64,000 nucleotides of DNA, from contig OZ026845.1 in the NCBI GenBank assembly GCA_964023205.1, positions 5,962,001-6,026,000 of the forward strand, in the 5' to 3' direction. This DNA is from Lutraria lutraria. Its lineage: Eukaryota > Mollusca > Bivalvia > Venerida > Mactridae. The translations under genes were made by a program, and so were the position numbers. Positions 36,501 through 46,900 of the stretch are shown here, piece by piece. Every line of letters begins with the position of its first letter. Position 1 is the stretch's first letter. The notes under the pieces were generated by a model, which made no database searches, was not told where the DNA came from, and was given only the letters and a program-made list of their open reading frames with translations.

Positions 36501-39500
36501 TTCGACAGGCAGAGTCGAGAATCGACCCCAGGATCTGTCGTTCAGTAGACCAGCAGTGCGTTACCACTCGACCTCTGATCACCCTTCAGATACGTTTAGC
36601 AAAGGCTTCATTAACTTTATGTAGTTTGTGAAGACACAATTTACAAATATTCTGATACAATCAGTGAAAAGAATTCTAGCTATAGACAAAGAATATACAG
36701 CGTGTAAAGTTAAATTATATACACTTAATAGACATACGATGTACATATTCTATCCTGTGAACCACAGGCCACCCCTGGGAAAGTCAGAATATCGATAGGT
36801 GGCCTTCACCCGGAGGTTATTTTGTTCTGTATAATCAATGTTTTAAAAGATTGGCCTTTTTTGACAGGGTGGCCTTTACTGTGAGGTGACCACTAACACA
36901 GGTTTAACTGTATTGTATTTGCATGTGTCCGAAATAAGACCGTGCGATTATCAGGATAAATTGTCAGATAAATTCATAAAAAGGAAATTAAATATTTCTG
37001 ATGGAGACACTGATGAGTTGGGCGTCATTCTAAATACGTCTGGTGTAAATTTATGTCTAAATTTTATTGGTATATGAAATAAAACGGTCACCCACTTCAG
37101 GCTGACGATAATATTCTTGTAAGGGGACGACAATTTGTATACGAGTATATGTGTGTATCCAAGCATCTAATGCAGTGACAGTCAAACCTGTGTTACCCGA
37201 CCTACCCAATTTTCCCCGCGACCATAGACTTTGAATACGGCCCGAAGAACAGTACAATATGTTTCGCACGTTTTTAAAAGCCAAAAAAAGAAAGCCCTAA
37301 TCTACTACCCTATTTCTTATCTGCAGGTATCAGAAACAAACATACACATATAATATATGTTTTACTTCTAAGTACCTAGCCATCTTCATGATGAAAATAA
37401 CTTGACTCTGACAGGCAAACCGTGGTGAGAATGCTGTCAACATAAATATACTCCTATACTGATAGTGAACGGTGTTCAGGACATTTATAAACAATGAACA
37501 AAATAACTGAGATGTAGGTTGACAGTAAGCTGCGGTAGGTCTTGGTTTAAGCAATGTGCTCTGACAAGCGTCATATTTTCATGGAAGTATATGTATTGAC
37601 AATTGTTAATGACCGAAGTAAGTTTCGTGCATTTATTTCTTAGTTATGAATACAAAGGATATGTAAGAATAGAATTTAGAGAAAGCACACATGCCATTTA
37701 CAGCATCTTACCTTCCAAAACAAGCCCCGCCAAATCCCACAACTCAAAATCTATCCACCACAAATGACCATACAATTATTATAATTGGAAAGCAAAACAC
37801 GGTCACCCGAAGAGTACCGCAAATAACGGAACGCATATAACGGCAAGACTGGGAATATCAAGTTTACTTTATAGAAATGAAGATGGCTCGGGAATATGAA
37901 CAATAAGAAACAATTTCTGAGCATGCCTGATGTGTTACACATTTATTTGCTGTAATGTTATTTTTTGCTTTCAGTCGTATCGCAGTTGCTTTGCACACAT
38001 TTCCTGGGCTTTAGGAATGAAACTTGGATTGTATCTGTAACAACATGTGGAACAAACTGCCCAAATTATATAAACGTTCGTTAGATTTAATCAAAGGGTT
38101 AACATGGAGTCCGACTTACCAGTTCTATATTTCCATTGCAACACACATTGGTTGCATTCCAAACCATCTGGAAGTTTCAGATAAATTTCATTGATTCCTT
38201 TGCTTATGTGTTCATATTTTGTCGACTTGCCGTCTTCCGTGTATAGAAGTCCTTTATCCAAACAATCTTGTGTTACAGCCTTTGTAAAATCATTATTTGC
38301 ACAAAGCCGAAATTCAAAATAACCTCCACTCTCAATAGCTATATCAATGATTACTTTGATGGGAGAACCTTGGAGGTATTCACCGGAAATGACACCTTGG
38401 GCATATTTTCCCCCAGCTTCGTTTTCCCGGGGTCTCATGTCCCAGGGGTCACCGCAAACCCCACATTTTCCATCATTTTTCACCCATCTTTTCTGCAAAG
38501 TAATAACAACCAAATTAATATGTAAGTAAACATGTAATGGACACAGATCACGAACTTAGTGACGCACTTAAACTCCGATATTACGGTCACCTCTTATATA
38601 AGAACGGCCCGTTTGAAAGGAATTCATGAAAGCATGATTTTTTTCTTGAACTATTATTGCATACTTCATGAATAGCTAATGAAGTATGAATACTAGGATA
38701 CTATTTGACACGGAGATGTTAGCCTTCCAAAGGGGTTTCGATGTCAAGGTTAAGCTTTTTGTACTAAATAATAGGGAAATAGTTCGGAATAACAGTATTT
38801 GTAAGCAAATCGGGTTGCATTGCCACAATGCTGCTGGTGAGGCGTATTTTAGTGCAGACATACAGCAGGACAACTGGAAAGGTGAACCGGTCGTCTTAAA
38901 TAATTAAAATATCGTTGAAAACGCCTTTAAAACGTCTGACCCGTTAAATTATGCAGTTGTTTGTGTGTTCGTTTGATTGTATGTTCGTAGTTAGCACTAT
39001 GTTTTACAATTAGGTTTGTATTGACAGATTGAAGCTAAATATATTGAACATGCTGCAGATATCGGACGAAAATTTACATATTCAGCGGACAAGATGTGTT
39101 CGAAATTGAATGTCCGCATTTCTGTGAGAGGCTGTGACAAAACATCCTATTTCCGACAGCGTTTTAATCTTTGTGCTTTTATTTCGATTTACGAAAATGT
39201 TAACAACACTGATCTTTATTACCGAGAGTGAAGTAATGTGGTGACAAACATTCATAATGTATGACCTATGAAGTGAATTCGATGTATGGACCATTATTGT
39301 CATATTCATGCTGTTGGATCACTACCATCGAAGATGACCGTCTTAAAATTGATTGTGATAAAACGTTTTATGTAATATGTTTGCGATGTTGCATATATCC
39401 TAGTAATGATAATTCAGATAATATTTGGATATTCTTACCTTATTTCCACCACAGTTTAATATGTTATCATTGTCATTAATGGGTGTGTCATACCCGCCTC

Positions 39501-39621
39501 TCCACAAAGAACTTCGTCCAGCCGGTGTTAACATACGTCCTTGTCCGTACACGTTATCAACTAACACTGAACTTAAAACAGTCTGGAAAATTAATAGCCA
39601 CATTTTATGTCCGTTGCCCAT
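27361..39621 (-). CDS. Secreted pseudo-LPMO (AA15) domain fused to a C-terminal Spatzle-like cystine knot
   Basis: Five exons (39621-39439, 38492-38120, 35378-34316, 29452-29345, 27523-27361) join with GT..AG sites and matching phases into 629 codons plus stop. Residues 1-26 look like a signal peptide. Residues 27-221 match AA15 (chitin-binding type 4): GRMLTP, RSSLWR, NCGG, KCGVCGDPWD, RPRENEAGGKYA, YFEFRLC, CNQCVLQWKY, YYACADIAI. The mature N-terminus begins with Gln27 where AA15 enzymes have the copper-binding His, and Ser116 stands where the second copper His (NHxG motif) is expected, so oxidative cleavage of chitin or cellulose is unlikely. A linker (222-521) carries furin-like RTKR (253-256), RTRR (307-310) and RFKR (518-521). 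Residues 537-629 have seven cysteines (CC, C, CxxC, CxC) and end KFPHYCRCY, like the FxxPxCCxC end of Spatzle. A secreted proprotein that releases a cystine-knot ligand is inferred. A chitin-binding or structural role is possible. Confidence 0.8.
27524..29344 (-). other. Intron 4 of the AA15/cystine-knot gene
   Basis: About 1.8 kb of AT-rich sequence with canonical borders. A partial copy of the TACAGTCAAACCTGTG MITE family lies just outside it, near 29203-29310. I see no other exon here. Confidence 0.6.
29345..29452 (-). CDS. Exon 4 of the AA15/cystine-knot gene (knot domain, first half)
   Basis: Found by splice signals: acceptor TATTGTTGCAG and donor GTAAGT. Its 108 bases accept the 2-base overhang of exon 3 and give an open frame, residues 541-575 plus two bases: RPQVILPLTVEAEND, then TFSVVQLGDAKKQFIVQGIC. 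The pattern (Arg-Pro after a CC pair, a hydrophobic strand, QFI, then Cys575) resembles the first half of Spatzle-type knots. It lies 4.9 kb from exon 3, so linkage is inferred from phase and domain logic. Confidence 0.75.
29841..30332 (+). repeat. GATTAGAGAGGTTTCC repeat region with a 32-bp tandem core
   Basis: A variable region opens with ACAGTAGAGTCTACCTAATC. At 30015-30222 about six units of CCTTATTAGAGAGGTTTCCC plus GAAAAGAGCTTT repeat with a 32-bp period. It looks like a MITE with internal expansion. Confidence 0.75.
30981..31224 (+). mobile_element. tRNA-headed SINE (family A), full copy
   Basis: ACCGGCCTCCGAGGTCGAGT, then GGTTAAGGTCGCTGACTTCA (A box), and GGGTTCAAGCCCC (B box) at tRNA spacing. 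The body runs to CCCAAGCAAATAAACC. Confidence 0.8.
31326..31400. mobile_element. Short foldback repeat, TAAACTGGCTCCC ends
   Basis: Left CTGGCTCCCGTTCCATG and right AATGGAACCAG are inverted. Related to 54130-54384. Confidence 0.55.
31571..31728 (+). mobile_element. MITE family F, copy
   Basis: GGGCGGGGATGTTTGCTCAA, CTGTTCCCCGGGGCC and GGTCGCGGGGAAAATTAATG, ending near GTATTACGCC. Confidence 0.6.
32598..33510. mobile_element. 0.9-kb foldback element with long terminal inverted repeats
   Basis: The left end CCGGTTTAACGTTTTCAAGC, followed by TCCCCCTTTTTCAGGTTACC, is repeated inverted at the right end finishing GAAAACGTTACACCGG. The right arm contains several units of GGGTAATCTGAAAACGTTTT followed by CAAAGCGCCCC. 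There is no transposase ORF. Confidence 0.8.
34316..35378 (-). CDS. Exon 3 of the AA15/cystine-knot gene (AA15 end, basic linker, prodomain, knot start)
   Basis: The acceptor is TTTTCTGTCTTTCAG and the donor is GTAAGT (34315 down to 34310). Residues 186-221 finish the AA15 fold (TEYYACADIAI; Tyr213/Tyr214 are candidates for the axial tyrosine). A 300-residue Ser/Arg/Pro-rich linker follows, with three furin-like sites and a cysteine-containing stretch (C460, C463, C468, C492, C514) just before RFKR at 518-521. The exon ends with an Asp-rich run and GCCST, the start of the C-terminal domain. Its 1,063-nt length is far above that of its neighbours. Because both domains are in one exon, the fusion is seen directly. 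Confidence 0.87.
35434..35618 (+). mobile_element. MITE family D, in intron 2 of the AA15/cystine-knot gene
   Basis: TACAGTCAAAGCTGAGAACA on the left, GCTTGTTAACACAATTTTG and TCTGTA on the right, with CTTTATTTAGAGGTGG blocks. Confidence 0.65.
36370..36585 (-). mobile_element. tRNA-headed SINE (family B), reverse
   Basis: On the minus strand: GGTGATCAGAGGTCGAGTGG, TAACGCACTGCTGG and GGGGTCGATTCTCGAC as A and B boxes, then the family B body. Confidence 0.65.
36752..36912 (+). mobile_element. MITE family D, in intron 2 of the AA15/cystine-knot gene
   Basis: CCTGTGAACCACAGGCCACC and TGACCACTAACACAGGTTTA followed by ACTGTA. Confidence 0.6.
38120..38492 (-). CDS. Exon 2 of the AA15/cystine-knot gene (core AA15 domain)
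   Basis: The acceptor is a pyrimidine-rich run ending TTTGCAG, followed by KRWVKNDGKCGVCGDPWD. The exon encodes residues 62-185 and one base of codon 186, ending at a perfect GTAAGT donor. Cysteines 71, 74, 125, 138, 174 and 177 fit the AA15 pattern. In the segment IDIAIESGGYFEFRLC the family's NHxG has become ESGG, removing the second copper histidine. Confidence 0.88.
39439..39621 (-). CDS. Exon 1 of the AA15/cystine-knot gene (signal peptide, N-terminus)
   Basis: The start ATG is the reverse complement of 39619-39621. A second in-frame Met (MWLLIF) at residue 7 could also serve. The exon encodes a hydrophobic leader (MWLLIFQTVLSS), a probable cut after VYG, then QGRMLTPAGRSSLWR and NCGGNK. 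It ends at AAG before a GTAAGA donor (39438 down to 39433), in phase 0. The Gln codon is CAA, where AA15 enzymes have His. Confidence 0.85.
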
Positions 39622-41823
39622 GAGCGCTCTTCTTTATTCTAACTAAATTAACTTGTTAGTGTTATCGATGTAAGATCTACACATTACTTAGTTTAATGTC
39701 CGTTTCTGGTGATGTTCCGGCAAGCTTTTATCTTAATGGTCCACATGTGACGTGTTTAAATTCAAACCGGCATTACGATCCGCTCCTACACACGTGCATT
39801 GCTTGTCACTTCAGCTAACAGTGTAATAATTGTATCATTCATTAAACAACGTTTATTGCTTCATTAAAATCGTTGCTATAAAGACATTTACGATGATATA
39901 CGTCATTCAAATTGTGTAACTGAGTTTTGTTCATTTGATTTTTATTTTCTTGTTGGCTTTGTAAAGTTTTTGTTGATGAATCCCACAATTGTGGCCAACA
40001 CTAAAACCAGACAAATATACGATTTCGGAACTAACCAAATTGGTGTTTGATGAATTATCGTAACATTTATAAATGACGTATGCTTTACCATGACACTTAC
40101 ACGTCCGATGTTTTTTTTTAAAGTGAATAAACGCAAAGTGAAACAACAAAACAGTATAAGATATTTTAAGATCCAAACAAACCGCAATAGATTGCACAAT
40201 TTAAAATGCCAGAACAGATAATCACACACAAGATCTTAGTCAAGAAATTGCTACAGCTTTGGCATTTAAATACTTATGACCTTTAAATGTGCAGCTTTAC
40301 ACGATGGTTGCACAATTAACCAACTTATATCCTTATGGCCATACGCTTATTTAACTGACAAATTGCGCGACATTACGAAACAAAATTTTAGAAAAATATT
40401 AAAAACATTACAAAACTCCACAATGTTAACTGTATCATGTTTTGCTTAAAAACTAAATAAGAATAGAGGGGGGCTAACGTTTTAGTTTATGACATGAATT
40501 ACGCCTGTCAACGGCTCGTTTGTCAAAAAGACATGGGTAATGGTTCACGGCACGACTACGTTTTGAAAAGAGCCAATCTTACAATGACTGACATGCGTGG
40601 TACGGCTTAAATGTTAAAAGCAGAAAGTTTGTAGTAAACCATTTATGTTGAGTAATACTATGACACAAAATCCCAACAGAAAACATGACAACAACAATGG
40701 TGGTTTTACGTGTACGATTTATTAGTATAATTATACACTTGTACTAAAATGATATGATAAATATGTATTCATTTTAGCTAAATGTCGTTAACAACATAAT
40801 TTGTTTTTAGTTATGCACGAATGACTGTTGACATTACCCATGCACCAGGGTTAACTAATGATCAAAGCTTGTTCCCCCACATTCCATTAGTAACAGACAA
40901 TGTCCCACTATGACGTGTAAATCTGTTGGGCGATACGTGACTACATATGAAAGTCTCATAATCTGGGGGATCGTATCTGTCTTCCGGGTTTCTTGTTCCC
41001 ACAATAATTCTTTGCTTTATTGACAGCGCTTTCTCCAGACTAGTCTGGTTCCCTGCCTCATATATCTGAGTGACAGGGGAAGATAATCCAGACTTACCCG
41101 ACACATGTAAAATAACAGTAAGATTATTAACACGAGTATACTGATCGAGAAATGATACAGCACACAAGATTGTGAAACCAAGTCACTGTAAATATATAAT
41201 ATCTTATATTCGATATTGTAATTGTCGCGAATGTTGCACGACAATAGACTAACACCATCTTCACTTCTTTGCTAATACTCGCACCGAGGTTTGAGTTCCG
41301 TGTAATGTATGGTGCAACGAATTTTGTATGTAGGCCTAAGTTGGAATTATGAAGATGAGGTTTTCGGTACCGTAAAACAACAACAGGGCCTGTCGGAAAT
41401 ACTTTTTTGGTTATTACAGGCAAACCTATGAACAAAAGTCACCCGTAAAAGACGTCATGCGGCCTTCAGTCACGGGGTGGCCTTTATTTGGAGGTGGCCG
41501 CTAAAAAAGGTTTGACTGTATTTATTTCTTCAACAATTTACACATTATAAAGTATATATTTATTTGTTACCACTTGACAATATATGCAATATTACGATAA
41601 AGCTTATATAATAAATTAAGGTTATAATCAGATAATAAATATATAGAACAATATTTTGATTATGAATTATGGTTACTGTAATAAACCTACAACAATGTTA
41701 TTTAGCAGACTTAATACATTACTGTAAACCATAGTTGCTATTGGAATGTGGTTCTACAATATGTTTCAACATAAAAAGTGCAAGATTACGCACAATTTTG
41801 TCCATCACAAGGCGAGAAAAAAA

Positions 41824-42004
41824 TACAATCAAACCTGTGTTAGCGTCCACCTCTGGATACAGGCCACCCTGTGAGTAAAGGTCATTCTTTCAAATCCATC
41901 ACTGATTATTTAGAACAAAATGACCTCCGAATAAAGGCCACCAGTCAATTGAAGCCATATGTTTTATTTCCCAAGGGTGGCCATTGTTCACAGGGTTGAC
42001 TGTA
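41824..42004 (+). mobile_element. MITE family D
   Basis: AATCAAACCTGTGTTAGCGT on the left, GTTCACAGGGTTGACTGTA on the right, and CACTGATTATTTAGAACAAA in the centre. A diverged partial copy precedes it at about 41406-41522. Confidence 0.75.
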
Positions 42005-42140
42005 GTCATGTTAAGGTTTACTTGTCCAAACAATAAGGGTAGGTTAGTCGGAATTTTTTTCTTTTAAACAGACTTTTAATGAAAATACGTCGTCCCAAGT
42101 ATTTTCGTACTTTGTATTTGCCCTTATAGAAACTCAGAGC

Positions 42141-42236
42141 AAACAAATAGGGACGGTCGGTTACTGACCGTAAACAAATAGGGACGGTCGGTTACTGACC
42201 GTAAACAAATAGGGACGGTCGGTTACTGACCGTAAC
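42141..42236. repeat. Three perfect tandem copies of a 31-bp palindromic unit
   Basis: Each unit is AAACAAATAGG plus GACGGTCGGTTACTGACCGT. The inner ACGGTC...GACCGT forms a hairpin. Confidence 0.9.
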
Positions 42237-43510
42237 GCGGCTCATTTTGTCCGACCTTATAATATTGCTGTGAATGAGTTACTAAATGGATTTACACAGA
42301 CTCCTTACTTCTTCCTCTTCAAACTCAAACGGTCATTACTTTGAATTTGTACAGACCAATAAGTTTTTTATAACTTTTCAATGGAGTAAAGTAGCCGGCA
42401 ACAATATCTCCAAATCTTTCAGTTGGTGATACAAGCACCCAAATTGGCACAGATATTCTCGAATGTGTCCTTCATCCAAACATCACCCTTTTGCTTCCTT
42501 TAATCCGAAATTTTAAGTTGTTAATTGTTTTTTTTACATAATTCTGTTAATCTCGTTTACATATGAATTGAGTCACATCTTTAAAAAAAATTACCATCGC
42601 TGTTAAATCAGCGTTGTTGATAATTTTTAAAAACTATGGCCACTATTACACAGATAGCCTTTTGGAGCAGTCATGCCAAATTTGGTGCTTGTATTATAAA
42701 GTGAAAGATTTCCCAGTTATCGGCCCGATTAAAGAGGGAATATGTTTGTAGAAAATGCAACTTTTGCGTTTTCTATTCTATTGAGCACGAAGTCCAATCT
42801 GTAATTTTTTAGGGTGTCGTTCAGTCCATTACATTACGCTATTGCGTTGGTTTTAGAAGCATAATCCAGGCACCATGGCGACTTCTTTCAACATAATTAA
42901 GTAGTTCATAAGTATGCAATTGGTTTTACAATAATTTTTACAAGAAGTTCTACTTAAGTACATAAGTGAAAAAAAGAGAAATAAGTACAATCACATGGCG
43001 AAAAATATCGTTTCAATACAATTACTTAATTGCTCATTTGAAGGGCATCACTTTCAGAGTTTAACCTAATTAAGTTTCCGTTCTGTACCACTTTTATTTC
43101 TTAGTTTGGCACAGGACATCGAACGGCAAGCGGCGTAGGTTCGTAATTTTTATATAATTATCAATATTCTTTTTTTATCTATATGGTTTTGGTGCTTGCA
43201 CATTATTTTAGGTATAGAGGTTTACTTAAATCGCAGTTTTCATTTACATGGATCACGCATTAACGGATTTTTTTCCAATTTCTACAAAGTCAGGAAAATG
43301 GTTTCAATCGATATATTTTTTCTTGTTGTTATAAATCTTGTTATCATATTTTCATAATTTCACAATTGTTATTCAAAGCGCATTTTATTTTCTGAATATT
43401 TTTATTATAGTATCACATTGGTATCTTTATAAAATTAAGAATACAGTAATGTTCAAATGATCAGTAAAATTATTGATATTTTTTACTTAATTGACGGGAT
43501 GAGTAGCAAA

Positions 43511-43725
43511 GCGTAAAAAAATGTATGTTTCTGGTTACCTGACCTAGCATACCCCCCCCCCCCGAAGCCCGAGATAGGTCGGTGCTTTTGTAAGCTCTTT
43601 AAAGCGTGCAGAAAGGTAAAAAAGTGAGCAAATAGATCAACCGTTCCTCGGGCTTAATAAAAAAGTATCGGGACATTGGGAAAAAATAGAGTAGTTATGG
43701 TAACCAGAGATAAACTTTTTTACGC
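43511..43725. mobile_element. MITE family F (TIR GCGTAAAAAA...CTGGTTACC)
   Basis: The left end GCGTAAAAAAATGTATGTTT, then CTGGTTACC, is mirrored at the right as GGTAACCAG and TACGCC. It lies about 90 bp before the start codon of the SOD-like gene and contains a C10 tract. Confidence 0.75.
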
Positions 43726-43814
43726 CTAGTGTTAAACACGATTATTTTCAATGAGATCAAACTGTAATAAGTTTTACCTATAATTCCATATTTTAGTTTT
43801 CTTAGATTTCCAAG

Positions 43815-43932
43815 ATGGTTTTCAAGTTCTTTATCGTGACTGTATGTCTTGTTCTGGTCGCCTATGAGGTAGATGCAGCTCGTGGTAGTGGGAAAAGGAA
43901 AGGAAAGAAACCGGCCGGTGACAAATCAATCG
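43815..43932 (+). CDS. Exon 1 (coding) of the SOD-like gene: signal peptide
   Basis: ATG in the context CCAAGATGG opens MVFKFFIVTVCLVLVAYEVD, a clear secretion leader, then ARGSGKRKGKK. It ends one base into codon 40 before GTAAAT. AG dinucleotides just upstream (TATTTTAG, TTTCTTAG) would allow a separate 5' noncoding exon. Confidence 0.85.
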
Positions 43933-46900
43933 GTAAATCTCAAATTACAATCAAACCAATTATTGCAGCCACCTCCGTATAACGGTCATCCTGTAAATAA
44001 AAGCCACCCTTGGGAAAAGAAAAATGTGGCCTCCATTGACAAATGGCCTTTATTCGGAGGTCATTCTGTTCTAAATAATCAATGATTGTTTTTAAAAGAA
44101 TGACTTATACTCGCAGGGTGGCAAAAGTTTTGACTGTACTTTGAAAACCGTCATTGATTATTTAGACTGACCAGTTATAATTTACCAATACAAGTCATTT
44201 AATTCTAATAACTTTTAGACCAAGGCCAGTAGATTTACTTACATCTAGTGATATAAGCTCCATCAACATAAATTATTTTGTTATTTGAGGAATATGAACT
44301 GGCTGGATGAATCTGTGTGATTTTTTTCACAGGTAACTGTATCATGAATAGATAATACAAATTAAAAAAAAAAAATAAAAAAAAAAAATATTTATTAATA
44401 TATTAATAAATATGTTTTATATATATATATTTTTTTTTTAATTTTTATTATCTATTCATGATACAGTTACCTGTGATTTTTTTATGAAATTTTGTAATTT
44501 ATGTTTGTAATCCGGCTCTAACGCTAGTACATCACTGGAGGCTACGTTCATTTTATTCCGGAACCTGCAAAGAAGACATCCTCCTGAGTTATCAGGAATC
44601 TTTACTTTACGTGTACAGTCAAACTTGTGTTAGCGGTCACCTCCGAATAAACGCCACCCAGTGAATAAAGGACAATCTTGTAATCGGCATTAATTATTCA
44701 AGATAAAATGACCTCCTAAAAAGTCATCTGTCAATAAAGAGCGCATTATGTATCACCAAGTGATGGCCTTTGTTCACAGGTTTGACTGTATAATTAACTC
44801 TGTAATCCGTGAGAAAAAAAATATAACTCGAAAAAATTGTTTTGCAATAGATGCGGAATGAGAAAGTTTTATAGATTCTAAACGCTTGCTACAGTTTTTT
44901 TACATTTTTTGCACATAGACAGGTAGGGAAAATGAAAACTCTTTCGTGAATGTTTAAGCCAAAAATTCAAATTCAGGGGCAGATAGCTCACAAACGCCTA
45001 AAAATGTTTCTGTTATCATATGTTACCAACATGCAAAATTTAAGAAGTCATGAAGTTTTTTCCGTATATGTCTATGTGAAAAAAAACTGGAAACCGTAGC
45101 AAATGACTTTAAATCACGTTTCAGACGAAGATCAACTATCTAATGAAGTGCAAGGATTAAAGGATAAGTTTGATGAGCTCATGAGCGAAGGAACTTGTTC
45201 GACTGGAAATGTGCATTTCTATTTCCATGGTGAATCAGATGGCCATGACCATCAGGTTGGTGATAATGACCAACACGTGCATGTCCACGTGCATACCAAG
45301 GGCGATCACTCGATGCACGGCCATGACGATGGAACCCCACGTAAGTTGTACATTTTATCTGATCATTTCATTCGGCAAACCTCGTACAAATGTGATCTTC
45401 TTCCGTATTTAAACCACTGTCAAATGGTTATTCATTCTTCACGAACTATCAATGAGAGGAACAAGAAAAGTTCAAGAAAAAGTTACTGCTTTTGTATTTA
45501 TTTATTTATTGCTTGATTCATTGATTCTTTCCTATATTTGTTGGTAACCAGTAAATGTTATTTTTCAGAAGGTCTTATTGAAAATGTCTTAAGTCAAATG
45601 TTTTGTACATTAACTTTATGCGACCTCCTTCTTCAAACAGAGATATTATTATTACTATCTGAATTGTTATAATTTAGAATGTTATATCTTTGTGTTACAG
45701 ATTATCACAAGGCAGTGTGTGATATGCATTACCCATCAATCGATGTAAATGGCACTGTGAGATTCACCCAAGCGGTAAATATTTCAGTTTAATAGTTACA
45801 CAGCATTCTGTTTGTCTTTCTGCTGTCTCTATCCAGTATTACAGTACAACCTCTCCAGAGCGGTCCTTTCTTGAGCAACAACCTTCCTGTAATAACAGCA
45901 TAATTATTTCCCAACTGTACCATTTAACTATTAATTTAACCTCTCTGGAGCAACATCCTCTCAACAACGACACCATTAAGCTACTCCCAAAGGGCTTTGC
46001 TTTGGAGAGGTTGCACTGTATGTTTATATCAGGTTAGGGGTTGGGGCTTCTGTGGATGATTTGCTATGATCTACTTGTCATAGATCATAGCAACTAGCCT
46101 CTCTCGGTTGTGATTTCGATACACAAATCTGGCTATTTTCACATGCGATGAAGTAGTTCGACTAACTTACGGAAAATCGGTGGTTCTACTTAAGGTGTAC
46201 GCCTGGGGTCGTTCTTCAATGTTAAAGCCTATAACTTCGGGTATGTACGTTATAGATGTAGATGAATTTTAAAACGGAAGTGACATAAATATTTTAGACA
46301 TTGAACAGCAATCGTATCTACTCGGGCATTCCCGTCACTGAGAAATACGTCTCGTACATAAGTGTAGGGTTACAGATTTGGGCTATGTGGTTTCCAGGCA
46401 CTACTTTTCCAAAATTAGGAACTTGTTTTCAAGAATCATTCTCAGAATGGCGGACTTCCAAACGTATTTATCGTTCGCGGTTGAAAAAATGGGCATCACA
46501 TTCCCATTGAAAAAGAAACATGTTGTTTTCATCGATCAGCCATGATGGAAAGTAGCCCGTGAACTTCAACATCAATATGGCGGACTACCTATTATGTCCG
46601 AGGCACTTTCTGCAGACAAACACCGAGGCGTTCCGAATGATTGAACAGGACTGTAATAAAACTCGTTTTCAAAAATGATCGCAGTTCTGTATTATTCTAA
46701 AGTAAGTTGTATCCATCGCATGGTATGATATAAATAATACAAGGCAGCTAATCAATAAACCGTCCTACATGTTTTCTGTTACAGAGCAATGAACACCACG
46801 CTCGAGTCGATTTTGATTTCACACAGTTAGGTTCTTTCAGTGATGGAAAGGTCAATTATGTTGCTCATGTCCATGTTTCTGGAGACTTAACATTAGGATG

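Larger units (their letters stand above)
35379..38119 (-). other. Intron 2 of the AA15/cystine-knot gene
   Basis: A 2.7-kb intron holding two MITE copies (35434-35618 and about 36752-36912), a SINE in reverse orientation (36370-36585) and a fragment of the CTGGTTACC family near 37190-37260. The first MITE lies only about 55 bp from the exon 3 acceptor. Confidence 0.6.
39622..43510. other. Region between the two divergent secreted-protein genes
   Basis: Should contain the promoters of both genes, but I see no confident TATA box or initiator. It holds two family D MITEs (about 41406-41522 and 41824-42004) and a 31-bp palindromic triplicate (42141-42236). An open frame at 40862-41167 (minus) resembles no family I know. 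Confidence 0.5.

Noticed and set aside
40862..41167. A 101-residue open frame on the minus strand
   Set aside because: No recognisable family, no convincing splice signals, and it does not fit in phase upstream of the AA15/cystine-knot gene. Chance or an old repeat is likelier.
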